The notes under the pieces are model-generated. The model searched no databases and was not told the origin of the DNA. It saw nothing but the letters and a program-made list of their open reading frames with translations. Shown here one piece after another: positions 1 through 5,547 of a stretch of 6,767 bases of DNA (position 1 is the stretch's first letter; each line of letters begins with the position of its first letter). Where the stretch lies: positions 1-6,767 of the forward strand of contig CAZVES010000131.1 in the NCBI GenBank assembly GCA_964625835.1. Direction: 5' to 3'. The position numbers and the translations under genes are program-made. The DNA comes from UBA5336 sp964625835 (GTDB lineage Bacteria; Pseudomonadota; Alphaproteobacteria; Caulobacterales; Hyphomonadaceae).

Positions 1-206
1 CCGGCGATTTTGGGTTTTGGCATTGGTTGACGGTCGAAGGCCAGCCTTCCGGCTTGCTGGTCTGGGCGGTTGCGCCCGAGGCAGTGGCCTGTCTGAAGGC
101 GTGTGTTGCTGGCAGTGTGCGGGCTCACTTTGCGCGCACGCAATTGGCCGACAAAGCCCTCCACATCATAGGCCTTTTCGGCCCCGAGCGTGATGCACAT
201 GCGCCG
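1..206 (-). pseudogene. IS5-family transposase remnant, cut by the left window edge
   Basis: Read on the minus strand, this stretch encodes RRMCITLGAEKAYD, then FVGQLRARKVSPHTASNT. This resembles the conserved C-terminal part of IS5-family DDE transposases (TLGADKAYD..FV..LR...VTPH.A.NT). The similarity is good between about 206 and 105 and then fades: the usual RRxxID-RTTRH-GYA-SQ-RKRIEE-FGW block is not recognisable, although the frame stays open to base 1. No N-terminal transposase sequence precedes it, because galE ends only 26 bp away. It is therefore a decayed fragment, or the flank of a disrupted element, rather than an intact gene. I found no terminal inverted repeat or target duplication. 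The family is recalled from motif similarity and was not searched. An unrelated short protein remains possible. Confidence 0.6.
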
Positions 207-231
207 TGGAAAGAGAAAGAGGCGTTCCTGA

Positions 232-1224
232 CTAACCGCCCAGGCTGTTGGCTTCCTTCTGGTGCCAGTTCCAGGCGGTGCGAATGATCGTGTCAATGTC
301 GGAGTGGCGCGGCTCCCATCCCAGCACGGCGCGGGCCTTATCGGCGCTGGCCACAAGGGCTGGCGGGTCGCCCTCCCGGCGTGGTCCGACGGTTCGGTTG
401 ACAGGCGCACCGGTGACGCGCTCGACGGCCTCGACGATCTCCATCACCGTTGTCCCGGTGCCGGTTCCCAGATTGAAGACCTCACTGGCGCCGCCGGACT
501 GGAGATGATCCAGGGCGCGCAAGTGGGCGTCGGCGAGATCCATGACATGAATATAGTCCCGTACGCAGGTGCCGTCGCGCGTGTCAAAGTCATTACCGAA
601 GACGGTCAGGTCGAAGCCGTCTTTCAATTGCCCCTGCAGCGCCAGTGGGATCAGATGGGTTTCGGGCTCGTGTCGCTCTCCGATCTCACTGTCAAAATCG
701 GCACCGGCCGCATTGAAATAGCGCAGCTTGACCGACTTCAGGCCATGGGCGCGGTCGTAATCGTCCAGGATCCTTTCCACGAAAAGCTTTGACCAGCCAT
801 AGGGATTGATCGGGCTCTGCGGCGTGGTTTCGTCCATGGGCATCTTGTCGGGGATTCCATAGGTGGCGCAGGTCGATGAGAAGATCAGCTTGTCGACGCC
901 GGCATCCAGCATGGCATCCAGGATGTTGACGGTCCCCAGCGTGTTGTTCCGGTAATACATTCCGGGATGGCTGACGCTTTCGCCAACATAGCTGAAGGCG
1001 GCGAAGTGCGCGACGCTGTCGGGTTTCACGTCCGCCAGGGCCCGGTCCAGTGCGCCGCGATCAAGGATGTCACCCTCAATGAAGTCACCATAGCGCACCA
1101 TATCGCGCCATCCACGCGAAAGATTGTCAAAGGTCACGACATTCCAGCCTGCGTCTGAAAACGTCTTGCAGCAATGACTGCCCACATAACCGGCGCCGCC
1201 CGTGACGAGTACGGTCTTGACCAT
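232..1224 (-). CDS. galE: UDP-glucose 4-epimerase (GalE)
   Basis: A 330-residue extended short-chain dehydrogenase that interconverts UDP-glucose and UDP-galactose in the cytoplasm with tightly bound NAD. The Rossmann motif GGAGYVG is at residues 9-15, followed by the FDNLSRG loop (32-38) typical of GalE. SSTCATYG (116-123) supplies the catalytic Ser/Thr, and Y142 and K146 in NPYGWSK form the YxxxK pair. RYFNAAGA (168-175) and VRDYIHVMDLADAH (221-234) are GalE hallmarks, and the length is normal for the family. The frame is open upstream to 1347, but the start at 1224 is chosen because GAGGAGGG lies 7 nt before it and the Rossmann strand begins right after MVKT. It is divergent from a second epimerase across 197 bp. 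It supplies UDP-galactose for surface glycans and for the Leloir pathway; no gal operon partners are visible here. Confidence 0.95.
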   Translation of the reverse strand: MVKTVLVTGGAGYVGSHCCKTFSDAGWNVVTFDNLSRGWRDMVRYGDFIEGDILDRGALDRALADVKPDSVAHFAAFSYVGESVSHPGMYYRNNTLGTVNILDAMLDAGVDKLIFSSTCATYGIPDKMPMDETTPQSPINPYGWSKLFVERILDDYDRAHGLKSVKLRYFNAAGADFDSEIGERHEPETHLIPLALQGQLKDGFDLTVFGNDFDTRDGTCVRDYIHVMDLADAHLRALDHLQSGGASEVFNLGTGTGTTVMEIVEAVERVTGAPVNRTVGPRREGDPPALVASADKARAVLGWEPRHSDIDTIIRTAWNWHQKEANSLGG

Positions 1225-1270
1225 GTGATGTCCCTCCTCGCGTGGACTTGGCTTGCTAGGGGCACGCCCG

Positions 1271-1298
1271 GTTTTATGCAAGTCGCCAGCCGGTTCAA
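1271..1298 (-). promoter_or_regulatory. Candidate sigma70 promoter of galE
   Basis: On the minus strand TTGAAC (1298-1293) is separated by 16 bp from TAAAAC (1276-1271). The overlapping hexamer ATAAAA would give a 15-bp spacer. A start near 1264 would leave a leader of about 40 nt carrying the strong galE ribosome binding site. The -10 match is modest, so this is a candidate only. Confidence 0.35.
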
Positions 1299-1421
1299 TG
1301 GCAGTTTGCCGGGCCCCGGCGGGTCGACAATCGCGCCCGTTGCCCATAGCAGTGTCGGAATTGCCCCTTCGCGAAATGGGGGAAAGACAGAACTGGGCGC
1401 GGTCCCGCCTCGGAAAAGGTC

Positions 1422-2423
1422 ATGACACACGCGCGCGAGTTTTCCCCAAAACGGGTCCTGGTCACCGGCGCGGCCGGATTTGTCGGCATGCACACGGCCC
1501 TGGCGCTGGCCGGTCGTGGCCACACGGTTTGCGGGCTCGACAATTTCAACACCTATTATGATGCCAGGCTGAAGAGGGCGCGCCAGGAAAACCTGGCTGG
1601 CCAGGCGACGATCCATGAGATTGACCTGACCGACCGGGCCGCCCTTGACGCGCTCTTCGATGCGTTTCGCCCGGATGTGGTGGTGCACCTGGCCGCCCAG
1701 GCGGGTGTGCGCCACTCGCTCAGCGCCCCGTTTGAATACCTCCAGTCCAACGTGATTGGCCACACTGCGGTGCTCGAGGCCTGCCGCAGCCTGGGCGAGG
1801 ATTTCTCCCACCTTGTCTATGCCTCCTCCAGTTCCGTCTATGGCAAGCGCGCCGAAACTCCATTTCGCGAGGATGATACGGTTGACCTGCCCAACTCCCT
1901 CTACGCGGCCACAAAGCGGGCCGATGAACTGATCTCGGGCACCTATGCCCACCTCTATGGCCTGCGCCAGCTGGGGCTGCGCCTGTTCACCGTTTATGGC
2001 CCCTGGGGCCGGCCCGACATGGCCTACTGGATGTTCACCGAAAGCATCCTGAAGGGTGAGCCGATCCGGGTCTTCAACAATGGCAACATGCTGCGCGACT
2101 TCACCTATGTCGATGACATCGTCTCCGGGATTGTCTCGACCGTTGAACAGACGCCAAGCTTTCCCGATGCGGGGCGCCCGCACCGGATCTACAATCTCGG
2201 CAACAACACACCGGAAAAACTGCTCGACATGATTTCCGTGCTCGAGACCGCGATTGGCCGGAAAGCCGAACTGAACTTCGAGCCCATGCCGCCCGGCGAC
2301 GTGCCGCGCACCTGCGCCGACATTTCGGCAATCCAGCGCGACTACGGTTTTGCCCCCTGTGTGTCGATTGAAGACGGCCTGCCGAAAGTTGTGGAATGGT
2401 ACCGGTCCTGGAGCGGTCTGTAA
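1422..2423 (+). CDS. UDP-glucuronate 4-epimerase, NAD-dependent
   Basis: A 333-residue extended SDR protein. GAAGFVG (16-22) binds NAD, and LDNFNTYYD (39-47) is the characteristic loop of UDP-glucuronate epimerases of the CapI/LpsL type. HLAAQAGVRHSL (89-100), ASSSSVYG (134-141) and the catalytic Y161/K165 in YAATK follow. TVYGPWGRPDMA (190-201) and NMLRDFTYVDDIV (222-234) are strongly typical of the UDP-GlcA to UDP-GalA enzymes, as is PGDVPRTCAD (291-300) near the C terminus. It would make UDP-galacturonate for lipopolysaccharide, capsule or exopolysaccharide. The start has GGAAAAGG just upstream, with AAGG only 2 nt from the ATG, so the ribosome site is not ideal; no better internal start precedes the Rossmann motif. 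It is transcribed divergently from galE, and no glycosyltransferases or UDP-glucose dehydrogenase lie within view. Epimerase is sure; the exact substrate is inferred from motifs. Confidence 0.9.
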   Translation: MTHAREFSPKRVLVTGAAGFVGMHTALALAGRGHTVCGLDNFNTYYDARLKRARQENLAGQATIHEIDLTDRAALDALFDAFRPDVVVHLAAQAGVRHSLSAPFEYLQSNVIGHTAVLEACRSLGEDFSHLVYASSSSVYGKRAETPFREDDTVDLPNSLYAATKRADELISGTYAHLYGLRQLGLRLFTVYGPWGRPDMAYWMFTESILKGEPIRVFNNGNMLRDFTYVDDIVSGIVSTVEQTPSFPDAGRPHRIYNLGNNTPEKLLDMISVLETAIGRKAELNFEPMPPGDVPRTCADISAIQRDYGFAPCVSIEDGLPKVVEWYRSWSGL

Positions 2424-2429
2424 GACCGC
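2413..2429 (+). terminator. Hairpin spanning the stop codon of the UDP-glucuronate epimerase
   Basis: GCGGTCT (2413-2419) and AGACCGC (2423-2429) form a perfect 7-bp stem with a 3-nt loop. The TAA stop (2421-2423) lies in the loop and first stem base. There is no T tract, so it is not a textbook intrinsic terminator. It could instead protect the 3' end of the mRNA or assist Rho-dependent termination. Confidence 0.4.
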
Positions 2430-2525
2430 GCGGACGCATCCGAGACCGCACCCGCGCAAGCCCTGTCTGATTCCCCATCGGTGGCCCCATGGCGCGCGCA
2501 CCGGGCTGGGCTTTCGATCACATAA

Positions 2526-2553
2526 TTGTGTATTCTGTTTGCGATAGGATAAA
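2526..2553 (+). promoter_or_regulatory. Possible promoter of the outer-membrane protein gene
   Basis: An unusually AT-rich island (about 2517-2560) stands out in this GC-rich region. TTGTGT (2526-2531) and GATAAA (2548-2553) are spaced 16 bp apart, and an alternative -10, TAGGAT, lies at 2545-2550. A start near 2560 would give an 80-nt leader. The overlapping imperfect palindrome ACATAATTGTGT (2520-2531) could be an operator. Only the AT-rich island is firm; the exact boxes are a guess. Confidence 0.3.
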
Positions 2554-2640
2554 TTAAAACAGCCCCGCACCGCAGAGCTGGGCACGCACCCGCCTTCGCG
2601 TGCGACACAAAACATGGTGACAGGAAGAAGGAGACTGACG

Positions 2641-3417
2641 ATGACCCCAGGAAAATGGATCGCTGCCATGGGAGCAGCCCTCATGATCTGCGGCGCTGCG
2701 AATGCGCAAGACTGGTATGTGAGTGGCTCGATCGGCGTGAACGCACAGGCTGACAGTGACAATGCCGGACAGACCGGGGCTTTCACCACAGGCAATCTCG
2801 GCGACGGGTCGACCCTCGCTGTCGATGAGGGCACGCCCTATGGCTGGCAAACCGAATTCGAGACCGGCCTTGCCGTCGCAGGCGAGTTTGGCCTCGACTA
2901 TGACGGGGCCCTGCGCTCCGGGGTTGAGATCGTTTACACCCGATCCGACGTCGACACCCATTCCGACGTGACACTTGGCGGCGGCGACATTGGCGCGCTC
3001 GATGCTGCGGCCCTTGCCGGCGCGCCCGATCCCCTTGGCGTGACCATTGCCGACCTTGTGGCCGACGGACAGGGCGAGCTGACCAGCGCAGGCGTCTTCC
3101 TGAACGCCTATTACGACTTTAACCGCAGCGGCGATTTTGTGCCCTATGTCGGCGCAGGCATTGGTTTTCTCGATGTGAATGTGGAGTACGCACCGTCGGG
3201 TGTCGGCATCATCGATGACGGTGAAACGAAGTTCGCTTACCAGATCAAGGCCGGTGTCAGCTTCCAGGCGAGCGAGAACTGGGACGTGTTCGGCGAGTAT
3301 GCCTACCGCGCCAGCGACGACATCGAAGTGACCAACGACCTTTTCCCGGGCACGCTCGACATCGAAAACCAGCAAAACCTGTTCTCCGTTGGAGCGCGCT
3401 ACAGGTTTGGTCGGTAA
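2641..3417 (+). CDS. Outer-membrane beta-barrel protein (porin-like / surface antigen type)
   Basis: A 258-residue secreted protein. The N terminus MTPGKW, then a hydrophobic core and ANA|QDW, is a clear Sec signal peptide with signal peptidase I cleavage after residue 22. The mature part alternates aromatic and polar residues as in small outer-membrane barrels. AYYDF (156-160) followed by NRSGDFVPYVGAGIGF (161-176), FAYQIKAG (198-205) and DVFGEYAYR (215-223) match the OmpA-like / opacity-type barrel domain common in alphaproteobacteria. The chain ends in VGARYRFGR, a typical last strand, although Gly-Arg follow the usual terminal aromatic residue. An upstream in-frame ATG exists at 2614, but AAGGAG lies 7 nt before 2641, and that start gives the compact signal peptide. 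The loops are acidic (many Asp), as often seen in marine bacteria. No porin trimer features are visible, so the role (adhesion, stability or slow diffusion channel) is unknown. It is a single-gene unit followed by a strong hairpin. Confidence 0.85.
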   Translation: MTPGKWIAAMGAALMICGAANAQDWYVSGSIGVNAQADSDNAGQTGAFTTGNLGDGSTLAVDEGTPYGWQTEFETGLAVAGEFGLDYDGALRSGVEIVYTRSDVDTHSDVTLGGGDIGALDAAALAGAPDPLGVTIADLVADGQGELTSAGVFLNAYYDFNRSGDFVPYVGAGIGFLDVNVEYAPSGVGIIDDGETKFAYQIKAGVSFQASENWDVFGEYAYRASDDIEVTNDLFPGTLDIENQQNLFSVGARYRFGR

Positions 3418-3441
3418 GCCATTGCGCCCGTTTCCTGCCCG

Positions 3442-3476
3442 CCCGCCGCGCGCATCCGACATATGTGTGCGGCGGG
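3442..3476 (+). terminator. GC-rich hairpin after the outer-membrane protein gene
   Basis: Bases 3442-3454 pair with 3464-3476 to give a 13-bp stem (an outer 8 bp of CCCGCCGC with GCGGCGGG, then five inner pairs including two G-U) and a 9-nt loop. It begins 24 nt after the stop codon. No T run follows. The G-U pairs favour folding of the plus-strand transcript, so it more likely terminates the barrel-protein mRNA, but the 8-bp outer stem could also act on yidD read from the other side (its stop is 19 bp beyond). Confidence 0.5.
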
Positions 3477-3494
3477 TCACGGGTAGAGTATAGG

Positions 3495-3839
3495 CTAGCT
3501 GTCTCCCCCGTCGGATAGGTGGCGCCAGACACCATAGCGCCAGGGCATGTACCATCGCGCGCCGGGGCGCTCGGCCGGAACGGGGTCAAGTCCCCCGGGA
3601 CCGCCAAGGGGATGGCACCTCGCCAGGCGTGCAAGCGCCATCCAGGCCCCGCCCCAGACGCCGTAGCGGCTGGCGGCCATGGCGGCATATTCACTGCATG
3701 GGGGCACATAGCGGCAGCGTGCGCCGAGCGCAAAGAACAGCGGAGACAGTGTGGCCTTGTACACCGCGAGCAGAACAGACACCCCCCGGGCGGGTTTTCC
3801 GCGCTCGGAATTTTGATTTGGAGTTTCCGCGCCGCACAT
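3495..3839 (-). CDS. yidD: Membrane protein insertion efficiency factor YidD
   Basis: YidD is a small peripheral inner-membrane protein that helps YidC/Sec insertion of membrane proteins. With the start at 3839 it has 114 residues. The family core is plain: VYKATLSPLF (26-35), the cysteine-rich RCRYVPPCSEYA (41-52, with C42 and C48), RYGVWGGAWMALARLARCHPLGG (58-80, C75) and LDPVP (84-88). The usual GYDPVP is here GLDPVP, so the Tyr is replaced. A Trp/Arg-rich tail of about 25 residues (RWYMPWRYGVWRHL) extends past the core. The start is uncertain: an in-frame ATG at 3881 would sit 3 bp from the divergent start codon at 3884, and a GTG exists near the core; none has a good ribosome site. It is far from rpmH-rnpA-yidC, as is common in alphaproteobacteria, and is convergent with the barrel-protein gene. 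Confidence 0.88.
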   Translation of the reverse strand: MCGAETPNQNSERGKPARGVSVLLAVYKATLSPLFFALGARCRYVPPCSEYAAMAASRYGVWGGAWMALARLARCHPLGGPGGLDPVPAERPGARWYMPWRYGVWRHLSDGGDS

Positions 3840-3883
3840 AAGTGTGCGTAACACAGTATCAATGCCGATCAAGATGGCCATGC

Positions 3884-4426
3884 ATGACTGACACCCCTGC
3901 CCCGAAGCACCCAATCGATGAGAAGAGCCTGCGCCAGGCCATCGGGCATCTCTCGCGTTGGCATGCGGCGGGCTCACTGATGTCCGTTATGATCACCTTC
4001 ATTCCCGCCTTCCTCATCGCCTCCATCCTTCCCCAGATCGGTTTCATCCGCAGCGCCACGCTCGACCTGATCGAGCTTCTGCCCTTTGTCACGGAGACCA
4101 ATACGCGTCGGCGCGAGGTCATTCTTTTCATCCTCGGCGCGCTCCTGCTCCTTGTGCTCGCCAACATCGGAACGGGTATCGCCAGTGACATTGTCCGAGA
4201 CCGGATCATCCGGCGGATCAACCAGCAGCCCCAACCCGTCGAACTTGCCGAGGCAATGAAGAACCGGTTGCGCGCGCGCTCTGGCCGGCTTGAACAGCAG
4301 TACAGGTTTTTCCCCAAGCATGCCGGAGACGGGAAACTTCAGCCCCATGGGCTTTTCGTGGGCATCGGCACCATGGCGCCCTTCTGGCTGCTCATGGTGT
4401 TTTTCTTTATCTATTTCAGGTGGTAG
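3884..4426 (+). CDS. Three-helix integral membrane protein of unknown function
   Basis: A 180-residue protein that I do not recognise. Three hydrophobic segments are visible at about residues 31-50, 78-100 and 158-178. Between the second and third lies a basic, amphipathic stretch of about 55 residues (from SDIVRDRIIRRINQQPQP to RLEQQYRFFPKH) that is probably cytoplasmic by the positive-inside rule. The second segment is very leucine-rich (LFILGALLLLVLANIG), and the C terminus ends inside the membrane as MVFFFIYFRW. The start at 3884 (MTDTPAPKHPID) is preferred over 3842, because the upstream residues look like non-coding sequence and it gives a plausible soluble N terminus; its ribosome site is weak. 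Its 3' end overlaps the opposite-strand NifU-like gene by 11 bp, and its start is 44 bp from yidD. By position it could serve membrane biogenesis with YidD, but that is only a guess. Confidence 0.75.
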   Translation: MTDTPAPKHPIDEKSLRQAIGHLSRWHAAGSLMSVMITFIPAFLIASILPQIGFIRSATLDLIELLPFVTETNTRRREVILFILGALLLLVLANIGTGIASDIVRDRIIRRINQQPQPVELAEAMKNRLRARSGRLEQQYRFFPKHAGDGKLQPHGLFVGIGTMAPFWLLMVFFFIYFRW

Positions 4427-4862
4427 CGCGCGCCGCGAGCGCCTGTTCGAGGGCGGCCACCGCAGCGTCGAAGGCCAGCAGCGTCGAGGTGTGGCGCGGC
4501 GGGTAGTCCGCCACGCCGGCCAGGTGGCGCAGCTCCCAGAAGCGGCCATCGGGTGGGGCCGCCCCCTCTTTCAGCATGGCTTTCAGGGCGTCGCGCGCGG
4601 CGGTGATCTCGCCGGGCGAGGCGCCCACGGCCTGGCCGGACAGTATGGCGGTGGCCGCCTGGCCCAGGGCGCAGGCCTTCGGATCGACCGCAATCGCTTC
4701 GATTGCCGCGCCATCCGGGGTGAGGCGCACATCCACATGCACCGTGGAGCCGCAGATGCGGGAGACCTTCAGCGCGCTGCCCTCCGGGTTCTCGAGCCGT
4801 CCCAGGCGGGGGATATCGCTCGCCAGTTCGAGCACGCGGTTGTGGTAGAGATCGACGGCCAT
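4416..4862 (-). CDS. NifU/IscU-like iron-sulfur cluster scaffold protein
   Basis: A 148-residue cytoplasmic protein with the fold signature of the NifU N-terminal / IscU family. LYHNRVLELASDIPRLGRL (5-23) matches the IscU N terminus. SRICGST (34-40) carries C37 and DPKACALGQAATAIL (60-74) carries C64, the positions of the first two cluster ligands. The third IscU site (HCS) is here RHTSTLL (123-129), with H124 kept but the cysteine replaced by T125, as I recall for a separate alphaproteobacterial branch annotated as Fe-S assembly scaffold. Cluster binding may therefore use two Cys, His and another residue, or be transient. No Shine-Dalgarno is evident before the ATG. It follows an unrecognised minus-strand gene by 81 bp and may share its transcript. 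In other alphaproteobacteria a gene of this type is often next to yidD (recalled); here a plus-strand gene separates them. Confidence 0.82.
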   Translation of the reverse strand: MAVDLYHNRVLELASDIPRLGRLENPEGSALKVSRICGSTVHVDVRLTPDGAAIEAIAVDPKACALGQAATAILSGQAVGASPGEITAARDALKAMLKEGAAPPDGRFWELRHLAGVADYPPRHTSTLLAFDAAVAALEQALAARATT

Positions 4863-4925
4863 GCTTTAGAAATCGGCTGGGCCGGGGCGGAAATCAAGTG
4901 CGGCCGTCAAGCCCTGCGCCAGGGC

Positions 4926-4949
4926 CTCCGAAAACGGTCGTTTTCAGAG
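4926..4949 (-). terminator. Long palindrome spanning the stop codon of the 4944-5432 gene
   Basis: GAAAACG (4930-4936) pairs with CGTTTTC (4939-4945) around a 2-nt centre, and after one mismatch CTC (4926-4928) pairs with GAG (4947-4949). The TGA stop of the upstream minus-strand gene (4946-4944) is inside the stem. No U tract follows on the minus strand. It may be a terminator or processing hairpin between the two minus-strand genes, or a symmetrical protein-binding site ahead of the NifU-like gene. Confidence 0.4.
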
Positions 4950-5432
4950 CAAGACGGTTGAAACTGGAGACAGCGCGGAGAGGCGCGGGGGACCTGTGGC
5001 GGGATGTGCGGCAGGACCTGAAGCCGCGCCCGCTGGCCGGTTGGCACCCGTTTCCGGCAGGGCGGACGAGCCCAGCGCCAGAATGCGCGCCGGGCGGTGT
5101 CCGCCCGCGGCATCACCCTTGCCGAAGCCTTCGCCAGCAGCGGCCTGGCCCAGGAGCCATCCCACCTTCGCCGTCGCCCGGGCAAGGAGGTCGCGACCAT
5201 TCTTGCGGCGCTCTCCCATCATGTGACGATTGAAATCGGCACGCGTGTGCGACAGGTCGAGCGCGCGCACGCGGATGACGCCATACCAGGTGATCTCGAT
5301 GCTGAGGCCGGCAAAGCCGTGTCCCTCTTCGATCATCCGGCTGCTCCAGGCCACAAAGGCGCGCAGGCTGCACCACAGAATGGGCCAGTAGAGCGGATGC
5401 ACATGGGCATAGGGATCGCGCAGCAAGTTCAT
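4944..5432 (-). CDS. Hypothetical protein, unrecognised family
   Basis: A 162-residue protein of unknown function. The first 60 residues look like a folded domain: LYWPILWCSLRAFVAWSSR (14-32) is aromatic-rich and hydrophobic enough to lie on or in a membrane, followed by GLSIEITWYGVIRVRALDLS (42-61), a likely beta hairpin. A basic middle part (GERRKNGRDLLARATAKVGWLL, 73-94) leads to an Ala/Gly/Pro-rich tail from about residue 95 that looks disordered. The minus frame is open to 5639, but the region above 5432 overlaps the imuA promoter, and MNLLRDPYAH is the first sensible start; GCGGGG just before it is only a weak ribosome site. It is divergent from imuA and upstream of the NifU-like gene. 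A plus-strand open frame over 5097-5471 was judged a shadow. The assignment rests on composition and context only. Confidence 0.62.
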   Translation of the reverse strand: MNLLRDPYAHVHPLYWPILWCSLRAFVAWSSRMIEEGHGFAGLSIEITWYGVIRVRALDLSHTRADFNRHMMGERRKNGRDLLARATAKVGWLLGQAAAGEGFGKGDAAGGHRPARILALGSSALPETGANRPAGAASGPAAHPATGPPRLSALSPVSTVLL

Positions 5433-5501
5433 GCCCCGCAGTTTAGACCCGCGGCAAACCCGGTCGGATAAGTGGTGCCCCGGGGCCCGGATTTCAGAGT
5501 C

Positions 5502-5530
5502 TTGACTCCTCCGATGTATGGAACATAATA
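5502..5530 (+). promoter_or_regulatory. Sigma70-type promoter of imuA
   Basis: TTGACT (5502-5507) matches the -35 consensus at five of six bases. CATAAT (5524-5529) matches the -10 at five of six with a 16-bp spacer; ATAATA one base later gives 17. Transcription would start near 5536, leaving a leader of only about 12 nt that contains the ribosome site AGAGG (5538-5542). Confidence 0.65.
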
Positions 5531-5535
5531 CGAAC
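5521..5535 (+). promoter_or_regulatory. LexA (SOS) operator
   Basis: GAACATAATACGAAC is a perfect direct repeat GAAC-N7-GAAC, the complement of the GTTC-N7-GTTC box known for alphaproteobacterial LexA. It covers the -10 element of the imuA promoter, so bound LexA would block RNA polymerase directly, with release after RecA-stimulated LexA self-cleavage on DNA damage. Its 3' end lies 12 nt before the imuA ATG. Confidence 0.85.
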
Positions 5536-5547
5536 AAAGAGGTGCTT

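Noticed and set aside
27..287. Plus-strand open frame of 86 codons at the left end
   Set aside because: It is antisense to the IS5 transposase remnant and the galE C terminus, starts with TTG and resembles no family I know.
1308..1320. GC palindrome GCCGGGCCCCGGC in the galE-epimerase spacer
   Set aside because: Short self-complementary G/C runs are frequent at this base composition, and nothing else ties it to regulation.
2519..2530. CRP-like site CACATAATTGTG
   Set aside because: The half-sites are in the order CACA...TGTG with a 4-bp centre, opposite to the CRP pattern TGTGA-N6-TCACA.
1134..2834. Minus-strand open frame of 566 codons
   Set aside because: It lies antisense to the UDP-glucuronate epimerase and barrel-protein start, which show complete family motifs. 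Long antisense frames are common in GC-rich DNA, and this one crosses two promoters.
2554..3555. Minus-strand open frame of 333 codons opposite the barrel-protein gene
   Set aside because: The plus strand has a signal peptide, ribosome site and beta-barrel motifs; the minus frame also runs through the terminator hairpin and the yidD 3' end.
4290..4961. Plus-strand open frame of 223 codons
   Set aside because: It is antisense to the NifU-like gene, which has conserved cysteine motifs, and it overlaps the membrane-protein gene in another frame.
5097..5471. Plus-strand open frame of 124 codons before imuA
   Set aside because: It was weighed against the minus-strand hypothetical. The minus product has an aromatic-rich, domain-like N terminus, while the plus product is featureless and ends just before the imuA promoter. 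The choice is not fully certain.
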